The translations under genes were made by a program, and so were the position numbers. From Lumnitzera littorea (lineage: Eukaryota > Streptophyta > Magnoliopsida > Myrtales > Combretaceae), in contig JAMXBB010000004.1 in NCBI GenBank assembly GCA_024138015.1, forward strand, positions 4,501,978 through 4,565,977: DNA of 64,000 bases, given 5' to 3'. Under the pieces are notes generated by a model. That model was not told the origin of the DNA. It made no database searches and saw only the letters and a program-made list of their open reading frames with translations. Below, in pieces: positions 11,213 through 24,198 of the stretch; the first letter of the stretch is position 1; each line of letters starts with the position of its first letter.

Positions 11213-13125
11213 TGATGTGTCTATGAGCATAGTTATTACTAGAGCTTACTATGAAAGTAAGTGGGTCTACCTTATAGAGAGAAGTTAAAATTGAAGATAG
11301 CAAAAACCCTTAAGATAACCCTTTGATGTGACTCACTACGGATCGCTCATAAAGTTACTCCAATCTCTTGATATGATTCATGAGGATTGAGATGAGGTTA
11401 CTTGTCACTAATTCCTCACTAAAGAATTAGATAAGAGTGAAAGGAAGTCTCAAAGCTAAGCTTACAAAGAAACCCGATGAGAGAAAGCTATATATTCATA
11501 TTCAAGATGACAAAAGTTGTCTGCGGTACACATCATATGCCCACTTATACTTGTTATCTAGGATTACTTCTAAAAGAGGAAAAGACAAAAGGGTTACATC
11601 AAAATAAAAAGAATATACACATATTTGATGGACAAAAGTCGAAAATTACAAGAAGAGTATTGATTAGTAAATGAACACTAATAGTCTCTTATACCATATA
11701 GTGTCTGGGTATCGGTTGGGTTCTTTCTAGCATAAAAGACAAATCTATACAATGTTTGCCTTAGCGAATGGTCGGAGAGGAATCTTTAAGTAGGTTGGTA
11801 TCTAAGTTAGATACCTTAGAAATAAGATGGATAAGAGATTAGCTTAATGCTTCGAGCTACTCTATTCCTCTAAGCAGTTTATAAAGGATCTTTGGCATAG
11901 GCTTGATAGCTTATATAAGAGAGAAACAACTCAGCAAGTGACGCGGGAAGAAGCTTTAGACATAAGCTTGCTTGACCTCAATCATTAGGCTACTAAGTAC
12001 TCAGTTGGCTAGGCCGTGGAGTCCTTAGAGTCGGCCTTACGATATGAATCAACTCCTTGGACTAATCACGTGCAACTAAGGTAGAGGACTGTAAGGACTC
12101 ATACGAAGGATATTAGCTTGAGACCTTAGTTAGGATGAGGAGTCCTATTCTGATCTCCATCTTTTACGCTATGTCGACTTGAATGATGAGCCTTCATTAG
12201 TACCAACACCATTTCTGAGCTACTAAGCGCTCAAGCTAACATTCCGAACATGCATGTCGACCACTTAAGTAGCCACATGTGTTATTAAGCTCATACCATG
12301 ATCGAGGCAATTCTTGAACCGACTAGCATTTGACCTTTGTTTAAGCTGAGCTCCCGAGTTAACTAGAGTCAAGCCTTGCTTGAGCCAAGCTGCGAAATAT
12401 TGGACCTGAAAAGGGATTTGAACATCCTTGAGTAATTGAGCTCTAACCTGAACCACATAGGTTTTCCCTAGTTGCTGACTCTTTTCTTCACTTCATTTGA
12501 ATTGTATTATATTCCAAATCACTATCCATCATGCGACATGTGTCTTCTAACGCAATGTTTTAGAAAGATTGCTTACTTTTTTTGTATTACATACTCTTTG
12601 TCTTTTTTACCCTTTTTAGTATGTTTCATGTATTCTATTTGTAAATTACCTTTTTATCTTTTCCATGTATGCTTTGAAATCCTAGTGGGTCTAGTATATA
12701 AACCCCATTTATTGTACATAAACAACAATTGATTGCATTATTGAATGTTACCAGTTTCTTTCTTGAGCAACTTTAGTGTTTTCACTTTCTCTTAACTCAT
12801 ATTCATTCCCTTTAGTAAGGAGTAGTAACGAGTGATCATATGGTTTGGATTCCTGAGTTATATCCAGGAAATTGTAGGCCAAATATGATCAATTGTTGGG
12901 TCATATCTAACTGGCAGGTGCTCATATTTTCTAATTCTCTTTTATTTTCTTTTAGTTCTTTCCTTTATGGTGCTACTCCATATGTACAACCTTGAAGATG
13001 CATCACTTTAGGAGACTGGTTTGGAGCTTAACAAATACTGTCTAGAGGTCGATAAGGGTGATGAAGAAGTTGGTTGTGATGGAGAACAGGTTAAACTGTT
13101 GGCATTAGAGGTTTGATTCCCATTA
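11213..13125 (-). repeat. R1 3' LTR, interrupted by solo LTR S1
   Basis: Segments 11213-12039 and 13006-13125 together match the R1 5' LTR at 34816-35994 along their whole length, for example GAAGATAGCAAAAACC, GAGTGAAAGGAAGTCT, CTAAGCTTACAA, AGAGGAAAAGACAAAAGGG and TGAAGAAGTTGG. The inner border (CCCATTA, the minus-strand start of the LTR) coincides in both copies. Confidence 0.85.
12040..13005 (+). mobile_element. S1: solo LTR of the R2/R3 family inside the R1 3' LTR
   Basis: The 966-bp segment aligns with the R3 LTRs from its first bases (CGATATGAATCAAC for TGATAGGAATTAAC) to its end (GATGCATCA), with shared blocks such as GACATGTGTCTTCTAACGCA and GTATATAAACCCC. No internal region follows. 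Flanking 5-mers CCTTA (12035-12039) and CTTTA (13006-13010) differ by one transition, and the R1 LTR resumes exactly after them. A solo LTR is the usual product of recombination between the two LTRs of one insertion. Confidence 0.85.
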
Positions 13126-13983
13126 GCTCCTTGGGGTTGTTGAAGATATGACCTCAAATCATCAGGCCCGACTTCATCTAGGATGTACAAAGTTAAGTTG
13201 GTTACATTGAACTTTGAAGATATGCCATACCCTTCTAATAAGTCCAATTCATAGGTATTGCCACTAATTTTCCTCTAAATTTTGAATGGTCGATTAGCTC
13301 AGGATGACAACTTATTACTCTTGTACCTTGAGAATCAATCCTTACTAAGGTGCATGCACTCTTAGTCTCTAAGTTAAAAGGTCATGGCTTTTCTCCCTCT
13401 ATTCCCAATTTCTTGCTGTTTGGTAACAATTTAAGAGACTTATTATATGACATTCTGGTGAAACTTCTTAAACTCTCTTTGGCTTACCTTATCCCTTCAA
13501 GGTCTTCCTTTGTAGCTAGGGTAGAGATCATACCCATTGATAAGGTACGATTAAGGCCCTATATAATCTCAAATGGTGACTTAATGGTAGAACTGTGGAT
13601 CGATCTTTTATAGGAAAATTCCACAATGAGTGAACATAAATCCCAATCATGTAGTTATTCCTAATTGTAGCATGCAACAATACTCCAAGATTCTAGTTCA
13701 TTCTTTCGTTTTGGTTATTGTTTGGAGGTGATAGGAGTTATTGAATATTAACTTTATACTAACTCTCAATTACCATCATGTCTTCCTAAAAAAGCTATTA
13801 AACTTCAAATCTCGATCTAAGACAATGATATGGGGAACTTTATGTAACTGCACGATCTCTTGCACAAAGAGGTTAGCAATAGAAAAAATCTTTGGTTTTT
13901 TAACATGGGACATAATGGGCCATCTTGCTAAATTGATCTATCATCACCATGATGGAATCATGTCGTCAAGTAGTCTGTGGTAA
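13126..13983 (-). pseudogene. R1 integrase C-terminal part and pol tail (broken)
   Basis: Read leftward on the minus strand, this holds the second half of a Ty3/gypsy integrase. It starts at DSIMVMIDQFSKMAHY (next to the R2 insertion), passes LDRDLKFNSFF with the second catalytic Asp region, and ends with the tail YGISSKFNVTNL...DLRSYLQQ. Several stops and frameshifts break it. The last codons read into the LTR start. The N-terminal half is at 32974-33615, beyond R2. Confidence 0.75.
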
Positions 13984-14901
13984 AGATACGTCTTTAGGGT
14001 TGTACATACGGAGGCGACATCACAACAAATAAGAACAGTAAAGGAAAACAAAAGGGTTAGCAAATTCGAATGGCTACCAACTAGATATGACATAATAGTA
14101 GATCCCATTTGGCCTAATCTTAATACTTAATATGACGTATGAATGTAGCATTAGGGTCACTTACCACTAACTCTTGTTAAAGGAGCTAGATAAGAGCTAA
14201 AAGATAAGAGAGAGGACACGGCTAAGTGTTCTCAAAAGAGTAATTTTTATATTAAATAATGAAGAGTGATAATCATTTGTGTATAAGCAAATGGGAGTTT
14301 ATATACTTGCCTAACTAAGGTTACAATACATACATGGAAAAGACAAAGGGTATTTTACAAATGGGATACACAAGACATGCTGAAAAGAGTAAAAAGGATA
14401 GAATATTCTGTGTGAAAAAGTAGGGAATCCTTTTGAAATGTTGTATTGGAAGACAAGTGTCAAGAGTTGACTAGGGGCTTGTAGTGTAGTTGGATTTGTT
14501 AAAATGAATTCTTAGGTAGCTTTGCAGTTGCAGGATCTAGCTCGAAAGAGGTCAAAAGAAAGTCAGTAGTCAGAGTCAACTTAGTCTGGTCTAGATTAGA
14601 GTTGGAGCACTTAAAGATGCTTAGATTCTTTTTTAGTTGCTCGGTTCAGTAGCTTGGTAGATCGGAAGGTTGGTAGCTCGGATTAGACAGATGCTTGATA
14701 CTTAGTAGCTTAGAGACTATGTTGAACCTTATTAGAGTTTAACAATAGATGAGGTTACTCGACAGGTCGATAGATCTGCTTGATAGCTCAATAATGGAAT
14801 CCTCTCCTCTTAGTAATTCTCGAGCTAGGATACGTTGAATGAGTCTTATTAGTCCTCTTGCTCGGCTTCTAGTGATTGGTTCGGGGAGTTGATCCTTATC
14901 A
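13984..14901 (-). repeat. R2 3' LTR
   Basis: This 918-bp copy matches 32055-32973, sharing for example AAAAGATAAGAGAGA, GAAGAGTGATAAT, TGAATTCTTAGGTAGCTT, AGATGCTT and GGAATCCTCTCCTCTTAGTA. Its minus-strand start (TGATAAGGATCAAC) matches the R3 LTR start, placing R2 and R3 in one family. Confidence 0.85.
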
Positions 14902-17425
14902 TTTTCTTAGGGGTCAGAAGGATTTGTCCTTTAATAGGATAGGGTTTCTTGTAATGGTTGGTCTCTTCTACTCTCTTCTACAACATCTTTAGGTTTGTGG
15001 AGGATTAAATCAGTACGTTGAAGGTGGGGGAGAAACCATAGTTCTTTGGTAGTTCGATTTGATAAATGTTGCGGTTGACCTTCTTTAGTACCTTAAATGG
15101 ACTATCAACTCATGGAGATAGTTTGCTCTATCTTAGGTATGGAAATCTCTCTTGGCTGAGATGAATCCATACTAAGTTACCTGGTTTGAAAGAAATAGTT
15201 CAACGACCACGACTACCAATCCCTTCTTGTTTTTTATTGAACTTGGCGATTTTCTTTGCCATGAACTGATGCAGCTCTTTTAATTCTTGGGCTTGGGCGA
15301 CTCCAAATTGACTCTCTTCAGTAGTCGTGGGGGTACTGATCAAATCTAGGGGAATAGTGGGATTAAAGCTATAGATAACCTCAAAAGGAGTTTTCCTAAT
15401 AGTACGTGGATAGCTTGGTTATATGTAAACTCCATAACTGATAGACATAAATCCTAATCTTTTATATTCTTTCCCACGACGGCTGGAAGTAGGTTGTTTA
15501 GCATCTGGTTCACCACTTTAGTTTGGCTATTGGTTTGAGGGTAGCTATTAGAGCTGAACACAAGTTTAGTCTTAAGTTTCCTACATAGTGCCTTCTAGGG
15601 ATAGATTAAGAATTTTGTATCCCAATATGAGATAATGGTCTTCGGTATACAATTGAACAACTTCTTGTAAAGACAAATCAACAATATATAAAGTATCGTT
15701 AGTTAGATGGATGAAGCGTATCATTTTACTGAAGTGGTCCACTCTAAGTAATATTAAATCTTTTCCTCTGAATGCCCATGACCCTAAGACAAAGTTCATA
15801 TTGAAGACAGCTTAAGGAGTGTTTGGGTTGGTAAGGCCATATACACTCTATGCGGCTCTCATTTCCCCTTTGCTTGTTTACACACTTCATAACTTCCAAC
15901 CACCTTGTAGATATCTTTGGTTAAACCAGGCTAATAAAAGTTCTCTTTTAACATGTTGGCTACTTTAGTCTCTTTAAAATAATTAGATAATCCACCATTA
16001 TGACCTTCCTTAACCAACAGCTCACATATGGAACAAGTTGATATACATGGCCTTTTTTCCTTAAATAGATAACCACTCTTGAGGTAATATCCTCCTACAA
16101 CGACTCATTCTCTACACTTCTCATGAATAAGACCGAAATGTGGGTCTCAAGCATATTGTTCGATGATAAGGGAGAATCCTAACATTTTATTCTGTAGGGT
16201 GGTCAGTAAAGTTTGCCGACAAGACAAGACATCTATGACCATGTTGGCACTGCCCTTCTTGTGCCAAATCATGTAAGAAAATCCTTCCATGAACTTTAAC
16301 TAATTTTCCTACCTCTTTGAAAGTTTGTTTTAGCTACCAAGATGCTTTAAGGACTCAAGTTCCATATAAATTACAAACTTTCAAGGTAACAGATTGTGTT
16401 CTAAATAGTAAGAGCTTAGAAAATAGAGTACAACTCTTTCTCATACACAGAGTAGTTTAGTGGCACCACTGAACCTCTCATTGTGGTAAGCAAAAGGTCA
16501 GCTTTCTTGAGTTAGGATGGCACCATTACCAATGCCCGATGCATCGTATTCCAATTCAAACGGCTTGTTAAAATTAGCAGAGCTAAGATAGGGGTAGTAG
16601 TAAGCTTATCCTTAATCTCTCTGAAGCTTTGCTCAGCTCAATCATTCCATCAAAATTATTCACCCTTCTTAATGAGCTTGTTTAATAGGGCAGCAATAGT
16701 ACTAAAGTTCCTAATGAATCTTCTGCAGAAAGAAGCAAGACCATAAAAATTTCGTACTTTAGTGATACTCTTTAGCGTCGACTAATCTATGACAGCTCGA
16801 ACCTTTGCTTCATCAGTTCAGATTCCATCTTCAGATATTACATACCTAAGAAAGACAACTTCTCTTTGACAAAACATACACTTCTTTAGGTTTCCATACA
16901 ACTTCTTAGCACGTAGAATGTCAAAAATAGCTCTAAGATGTTAAACATGGTTGTTTAGGTCGATACTGTATACTAATACGTCAAAGTACACAGCTACACA
17001 TTTCTTGATCAATGGAAGAATCACATGATTCATAAGCTACATAAATGTGCTTAGCGCATTTGTAAATCCGAATGGCATAACCAACTACTTGTAGAGACTA
17101 TGCCTCATCTTGAACATGTTTTCTACTCATCACTAGGTCTCATGTGAATTTGATGGTAGTCACTTCGTAAATCAATTTTCAAAAATATTAGAGCACCATA
17201 TAGCTCATCTAATATGTTTTTGAGCTTTAGTATTCAGGGTTAATAGCTTAGTTGTCAATGCACTTATACCATAAACTATCTTTCTTTAGAACGAGCATAA
17301 CTGGTATAACACAAGGACTTATGCTCTCTTTTAATAACCTTACTCTATTAGCTCCTCCACTTATCTTTTCAGCTTGGTAGCTTGCTCAGGATTCATTCTA
17401 TAGGTAGGTTAGTTTGGAGCATTGT
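14902..17425 (-). pseudogene. R2 pol 3' half: reverse transcriptase, RNase H, integrase (broken)
   Basis: On the minus strand the order is: RT from about 17425 (PTYRMNPEQATKLKR), YFDVLVYS near 16968-16990, RNase H around 16650-16100, integrase near 15800-15580 (MNFVLGS, VDHFSKMIRF), and the tail reaching the LTR at 14901. Many stop codons and small indels. The upstream half (gag, protease) is at 29783-31900, separated by R3. Confidence 0.75.
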
Positions 17426-18289
17426 TGATAGGAATTAGCCCTCTAGATTGATCATATGCAACTAAGCCTGAGTAGTCCAAGGACTTACTTAGAGAATACT
17501 AGCTCAAAGCCCCATTTAAGACAAGAACTCCTACCTTGACCTTCATGTTTCCTTCTATTGTTGACTTGATTACCGAGTTGTTACATACGCCAGACATGCC
17601 AAACAACCATGCTGTGACTCAAATAGTAACTGAACAGACAACTTACAGCGACTATTAGAGCCAACCACTAGCTTTCGACCCTATCTTAAGATGAGTACTC
17701 TCTAGCAACCGATTGACTAAGCTCTGACTTGAACCATATTAAGTCGGCCCTAATTGCAAACATACCTTTTCCTCATTTTGCTTGATTTATACTATATTTT
17801 AGAGTATCCAACCACCATGTGATATGTGTCTTCTGGCACAACATTTCAGAAGAATTCTTTACTTTTCCTTACTGAATATTTTTTGTTCTTTTTGCCCTTT
17901 TTAGTATATTTTATGTATCCTATTTGTAGAATACCCTTTTGTCTTTTCATATATATAAAGTAACTCTAGTGGGATGAGTATATATACCTTCGCTTAATGT
18001 ACATAGACATCATCTTCATTGTCATAATTTATATAAGATTCTCTTTGAGCAACCCTAATGTTTTCATTACCCTTTAACTCTTATTTATTCCCTTTATTAA
18101 GGAGTTATGGTGAGTGACCCTTTAGATAAGACTGGTGAGTTATATCTAATGACTTGTAGGCTGAGTAAGATCGATTGTTGCGTCATATCCAATTGTTAGC
18201 TACTCGAACTTTGCCAGATTTTCTTTATTTCCTTTCATTTTCTCTTCGTTGTGGTATCTCTCCATGTGTTTGACCCTAGAGATACATCA
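17426..18289 (+). repeat. R3 5' LTR
   Basis: Direct copy of 28915-29782. Over the first 50 aligned bases I count 11 differences, 10 of them transitions, so the pair is old and decayed mainly by C-to-T change. A TATA-like GTATATATACC lies near 17975-17985. Confidence 0.85.
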
Positions 18290-18296
18290 GCTTCGT

Positions 18297-18308
18297 TAGT
18301 ATCAAAGT
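18297..18308 (+). other. R3 primer-binding site (initiator-Met tRNA, decayed)
   Basis: TAGTATCAAAGT, eight bases after the 5' LTR, matches the common plant primer site TGGTATCAGAGC at 9 of 12 positions. In R2 the corresponding stretch next to 32055 has a deletion. Confidence 0.65.
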
Positions 18309-18644
18309 ACGGTTTTAAGAGGTAGTGTGTGAAGTTACGGTAAAGTTTTGGTTTGCTTGCTGTTAATGGTTGTTGTGCTTCTCTTGTAGTTACTATAGTA
18401 TGTTTGTGTGTTGGTAAGTGTAGTTCTTTGCTCCTCTATTCTTACTTTGTTTGTCACTACGAAAATAGAGTAAGTCATTTTTATCTTGCTCCAATGATTA
18501 TTGAGTATTAAAGTTGTTAGTGTATTAGTCGAAGTTTTGGGAAGTAAAGTTACAGTATTTTTTGTGTATTATGTTGTTAATTTGTTTGAAAAGTATTATA
18601 CCATATTGGATTTAAGTGTTCAAGGTGTAGTTGGAGACTAAAGT

Positions 18645-19497
18645 TGATGAGAATTAAGCTACGGGACCCTTGACCTGTAACCAAGCTTGAGGACTAGAAG
18701 GGTTGGCATGACGAATCCTTATGTTCCAACCAATCCCTGCCGAGGTCGATACTTCCTTACCGAGTCACCTTTAATGTCGTGCTGTATGATTGCTCATTAT
18801 TCTGTGGTATGCCAAGTTGACGATCACGCTCTAGTGCTAAACCAACCTATCATTCGATATCATCCTTGCCGAGAAGTCGAGAGATAGAGAATTTGAACTA
18901 ACAAGTTATCTTTGCTCGGACAAGCTTATCTGTTTGTACTTTTTATTTACGTCTCTTAACAACCTCATTAATGTAGCATCGTCACGTATACAATATCATA
19001 TGGAGAATTTGTAGCATTAATGATTGTTTTTCTCGTATATTCATTTTTACTCTTTTGTATCATATATATTGCTTCTTTAGGAAATGTTCTTTTTGTTTTT
19101 TTCCTTTTGGGCAAGTTAACTTAACATACGGGTATAAATATCTTTGTACTTGTAGCTATAAGAGATCAGATTACCTTCAATACACTTAAGTACTTTCTTC
19201 CTTACGTAAATATTGTTTGTTTACTCTCGGCATCACTCTTATCCTTTCCCTTAAATAAGGTTAGGTAGTGAGTAACCTTATTGGACCAATTTGTGCGTCA
19301 TATTGAATTATGCCTTAAGTCTTCAGAAGTTCCATAGGTACGTCATATCCTCTAGAGGTATTCGTGGGTTTTGCTTACTATTTTGATTCTTCATTTTCAC
19401 CCTTTTGTACCTTTCCCCATTAACCCTTTTCGAGCATTTTGCAAGCTTGGACCCATTTAACTATTGGCCTTGTCTGTTCTTGGTTACGATTCGCAAT
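18645..19497 (+). repeat. R4 5' LTR
   Basis: Starts TGATGAGAATTAAGC and ends near TTCGCAATA. It aligns with 24153-24750 and with the full S2 copy. A TATA box, TATAAATA at 19133-19140, is conserved in all three copies. Confidence 0.85.
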
Positions 19498-19501
19498 ATC
19501 T

Positions 19502-19513
19502 TGGTATCAGAGT
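19502..19513 (+). other. R4 primer-binding site (initiator-Met tRNA)
   Basis: TGGTATCAGAGT matches the standard plant initiator-Met primer site at 11 of 12 bases. It lies a few bases after the 5' LTR, where such a site belongs. Confidence 0.85.
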
Positions 19514-19670
19514 GGAGGTTTTGTGTGAGCTGTAGTTAGTTCTTCTTGAGTTCTATTATACTTTGTTTTGCATGTGAGAAATAGAGTCAGGTATTGTGTT
19601 ATTTGACTGCTGTGTTATTGGCTGTTCACTTTCTGAAGTGTTTGTTTAAATTTTGAATCTGTGAGGAAAA

Positions 19671-20965
19671 ATGACAGACCTAAGTATGAATGTTAGTGCT
19701 GGTGATGATAGTAGAGTTATCCACCATGGACGTCAATCTCAGGGAACTCCCAGAAGTACTGACGAGAGATTTGATGAGGTAGCTAACTTTTTGGTAGATT
19801 TGACCTGAGCTGTTTATGCACTGTCTTGCGGACCCAATGAGGCCGTACAAGATACCTTATAAGCTGCACAATTTGTTAGAGGTCAGAACCCAGTTAGTTT
19901 AGTTCGAGGTAGAGGAGTTGGTGGATGAGTAAGGCGAAGGATAGACTTGAGGGAGCTTGATGAGGAGGAAGAAGAGTATTTTGAAGAGGAGAGTATATGA
20001 GTCTCTAGAGCATCCGACCATATGAAGCTTTCAATTCCGAGTTTCAATGGATCTGGGAATACTGACGAGTATCTAGATTAGGAAGAGAAGGTAGAGCGTA
20101 TATTTGATTACTATCAATATGAGGATTATGAGAAAATGAGCACTGCTGCTGTTGAATTCTCTGGATATGCCGCCATGTGATGGAAGAATTTTTAGGCAAC
20201 GAGAAGAAGAGAGGGGTATTGAGAGATTAACACCTGGCCTGAGATGAAGAGAGTGCTTAGAAATAAATTCGTGTTAGAAACATATCTCCAAAATACTTTC
20301 ACTCAGCTTCAGGAGTTGAGACAAGGAAGCTGAATTGTTGATGAGTATGTTTAAGAATTCCAAATGCTTATGATAAGATGCGAAGTAAAGGAACCATTAG
20401 CCTAAACAGTCTTAAGATTTATTACTGGATTGAGAGGAGGCATTTGAGACATTATGGAGCTCCAATGATTTGACACAATGGATGAAGCTATTAGGATTGC
20501 CCAACGAATGGAGAGGCAAAGAAGGAGCCAAGTAATGACCAGAATGCCGACTAGCTGACTAGGACGAGCAAGTCATCGAGCTCAATCTAGTATCGAGCTG
20601 ACCAGAAGAGTTGATGTTAGAGCCAAGCAGAAAGGCCGACCTGAATATGTAGTACTGACCCAAATGTATGAGAAGCAGTAAGGGTTTAGCAAGAAGACCA
20701 GTCAGATCAAGTACTTCAAGTGTCAAGGGTTCGGACATATGGTTACTTAGTGCCCGAACCGAAACACGATGGTCATTAAGGGAGGCATCCTGAAGTTAGA
20801 AGTAGAGAGTACGGATGAGGAACCCGAGGAGGAGAAGGTTCTTGTCAAGAAAGAAAATGCCGAGAAAGAACTAATTGAGAAGGATGTGTTTCTCGAGGAC
20901 TTAGACCAGTTACTTATGGTTGTCAGGTGTATTATGAGCGTGGAACCCTCACGAGAGAAGGAGTA
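19671..20965 (+). pseudogene. R4 gag (broken)
   Basis: Begins MTDLSMNVSAGDDSR after the primer site and runs through a capsid-like region (GSGNTDEYLD-type block near 20050) to a CCHC zinc knuckle near 20704-20760. The first knuckle Cys is Tyr (YFKCQGFGHM) and a TAG stop precedes the last Cys. Several further stops are present. The final stretch is acidic and ends in a stop at 20964-20966. Non-functional. Confidence 0.75.
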
Positions 20966-23900
20966 AAGACAAAATTTGTTTCATACCACCTGCAAGGTGA
21001 ATCATAAGGTGTATGCTCTCATTGTGGATAGTAAAAATTGTACCAATGTGGCATCGGTTGATCTTGTTTCAAAACTGAAGCTGTTAACTGTTGTACATAC
21101 TAAGCTGTATAAGTTGCACTGGTTGAGTGATAAAGGAGCATTACATGTCACTTAGAAAATACTGCTGCCGATCACTATAGGGAATTAATTTGACTAGATC
21201 CTTTGTGACGTACTGCTTATGTGCGCTTCCCATGTGTTGTTGGGTAGGCCGTAGTTGTTTGACATGAGAGTTATACATGACGGCTACAGGAATACGTATA
21301 TATTTGAAAAGGATGATCAGAAGATCACACTGAATCCGATGCCGCCGAGAGAAGTTCATAAGCTATAGATGAAACTCACTTGTAGATCGAAGAAAGCTTT
21401 GGTGATGAGTAGAACCGAGCTTCGGGAGGCCATCAATGTTGACGAGCCAACCTTATTGTTGGTCAGGCGACTATTGGAAGTGAAGAAGCGGGGTGAGCTT
21501 CCCTAGGAAATCAAGGAGTTGCTATATGACTACGCCGACCTGTTTCCAGAATAGTTACCTAATGGGTTGCCTCCAACTTGAGGCATAGAGCACTGCATTG
21601 ACTTAGTACTCGGCGCTGCACTGCCGAATACGCTAGCTTATTGGATGAATCCCGAGCAGGCTTTTGAACTCCAACATCAAGTTAATGAGTTGCTGGAGAG
21701 AGGTTATGTGAGAAAGAGTCTCAACCCTTATGCTGTACCTGTACTTTTAGTGCTGAAGAAGGATGAAACTTGGCGGATGTGTATTGACAATGGAGTTGTG
21801 AACAAAATCACGATCGAATACAAGTATTCGATCCTGAGGCTAGAAGACATGTTGGATGAATTGAGTGGAGCCAAGATTTTCAGCAAGATTGATCTCAAGT
21901 CTGGCTACCATCAAATCTGCATGAGGTTAGGAGATGAGTGGAAGATTGCGTTCAAGACTCGACGTGGGCTTTTCGAGTAAATGGTCATGCCCTTTAGCTT
22001 GTCAAATGCCTCGAGCACTTTCATGAGATTTATGAACCATGTGCTGAGACATTTTATCGGGAAGTGTGTTGTAGTTTACTTTGACGACATCTTGGTCTAT
22101 AGTATTGACATACTGAGTTACTGTAAACATCTTAGAGCAGTCTTGGATATCCTTCGTGTCGAGGGACTATTCGACAACTTGAAGAAATGTTACTTTTTCT
22201 AGGAGGAATGGTATTCTTGGGGTATGTAGTTAGTAGAGGAGGCTTGTGAGTCAATGATGAGAAGATCAAAGCAATCGTCGAGTGGTTGACTTTTACTATT
22301 TGTACCGATGTAAGAAGTTTCCATGGATTGGCTTCGTTTTACAGAAGGTTTATTAGGAATTTCATCACCATCATCACACCACTTACCGAGTTAATAAAGA
22401 AGAACACCGGCTTCCGATGGGGAGAAAGGGAGGAGAGGAGTTTTGTTGACATAAAAGAAAGATTGACTTCCGCCTTGGTGTTAGTACTACTTGACTTTGA
22501 CAAAATTCTTGGGTTGGAATGCGACGCATTGGGGGTTAGAATAGGTACTATCTTGATGTAGGAAGGTCGACTAATTACCTTCCATAGTGGGAAGCTCTGA
22601 GGACTATAGTTGAACTACTCCGTATATGACAAGGAAATTTTGGCACTGATCCAAGTAATGCAAGTATAGCAACATTGCTTACTGCCGAGAGAATTTGTCA
22701 TATGTATTGACCATGAATTGTTGAGGTACCTTTAAAGTTAGACCAAATTGTTGAAGCGATAGGCAAGGTAGGTTGAATTCCTTGAGGGATTAAATTTTGT
22801 GATAAAATACAAGTAAGGAAAGAGCAACGTAGTTGCAAACACTCTGTTGAGGAGGCATGCACTCTTATCAGAATTGCAAACTGCGCTATTTGGTTTTATG
22901 AGTATCAAAGACCAGTACTTCGGGGATTTACACTTTGGACCAATAATTTCGCGATGCATAGATGGGAGGACAATGGATGAGTATTATGTGAAGGATGGCT
23001 ATTGTTCCCAAAGGGGAAATTGTGCGTGTTGATTTGTTCCCTACTGGAATTATTAATCAAGGAAGCCTACAGCGGAGGACTCTCCGGACACTTTGGAGAG
23101 AAGAAGACCTGTAAACTATTGAATGGCCGATTCTTTCAGCCGAGAATGTGAAGAGATGTACACCATGTTGTCAAAAGCTGTACTGTGTGCAAAAAGGCCA
23201 AGTGCTGAGCTGAATAAGGGAAAGCAATGCCCCTACCTGTCCCGACGAGGCCGTATACTGAACTGAGTATGAACTTTGTTCTTGGACTGTCACGAACTAC
23301 TCAAGGTAAAGATTTTGTAATGGTCGTCGTGGATTGGTTCTGTAAGATGGCACACTTCGTGTCTTGCACCAAAATTAACGATGCTTCGGCTATTGCTTCT
23401 TTTTTCTTATAAGAGATTGTGCGGATACATAGTGTGCTGAGAAGTGTAGTCTTCGATAGAGACTTCAAGTTCTTAAGCCATTTCTGGAGAATCTTGTAGT
23501 GTCGACTGGGAACTAAATTACTCTTTAGTACCTTATGTTACCCCCAAATTGACGGTCAAACAGAGGTGGTTAATCGTATTTTAAGGTCATTTCTCTGGGC
23601 TGCAACAGATAAGAACTTAGCTGATTGGAACGTCTGCCTACTAATGATCGAGTTTACCTATAATTGAAGCGTACATGACACCACTAGGTAGACTCTCTTT
23701 GAGGTAGTCTATGGATTCAATCCTGAGTTGCCCCTCGACTACGCCCTTGTATCAGTACTTACGCAAGAGGACCTTGACGCCTCAGCCAGAACACAATCTC
23801 TTCAGCACATCTATAACAAGGTCACTCAGTACATCGACCAAACTGCTAAAAGAATGCGAGAAAAGACCAAGGGGAGGTCGGCTAAGCAATTATAGCTGGG

Positions 23901-24198
23901 ATGCTTCGTATGACTACACCTTAGTAAGGAACAGTTCTTGAATAAAAGGAAGAACAAATTATCTGCAATAGCGGAAGGACCTTTTAGAATTCTCCAGAAA
24001 ATCAGTGACAATGCCTATAGGTTGGAACTGCTTGAGGACTATGGGGTTTCTGATGCCTTCAATATTGCCGACCTCAGTCCATATCACCCTGACGGAGAAC
24101 TGAGCGAACACCATTCGGATTTGATCCCAAATCCAAAACAACTTGGAGGGAATGATGGGAATCAAGCTATTGGACCCCTAACCCATAGCCGAACCTAA
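20966..24198 (+). pseudogene. R4 pol: protease, RT, RNase H, integrase (broken)
   Basis: Protease near 20990-21260 (LIVDSKNCTNVAS; the catalytic Asp is kept, but Lys stands where Gly is usual). RT 21640-22200, with PYAVPVLLVLKKD, MCIDN, FSKIDLKSGYHQI and the catalytic YFDDIL at about 22077-22094. RNase H 22286-22850 (SFHGLASFYRRFI, ECDALGV). Integrase with LSMNFVLGL and VVVDWFCKMAHF (23260-23370) and the second Asp near 23455. Tail YGVSDAFNIADLSPYH. Stops interrupt RT (21978-21980), RNase H and integrase. The frame enters the 3' LTR at 24153 and stops at 24196-24198. Confidence 0.8.
24145..24152 (+). other. R4 polypurine tract
   Basis: GGAGGGAA lies directly before the 3' LTR start, the expected place for second-strand priming. 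Confidence 0.6.
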
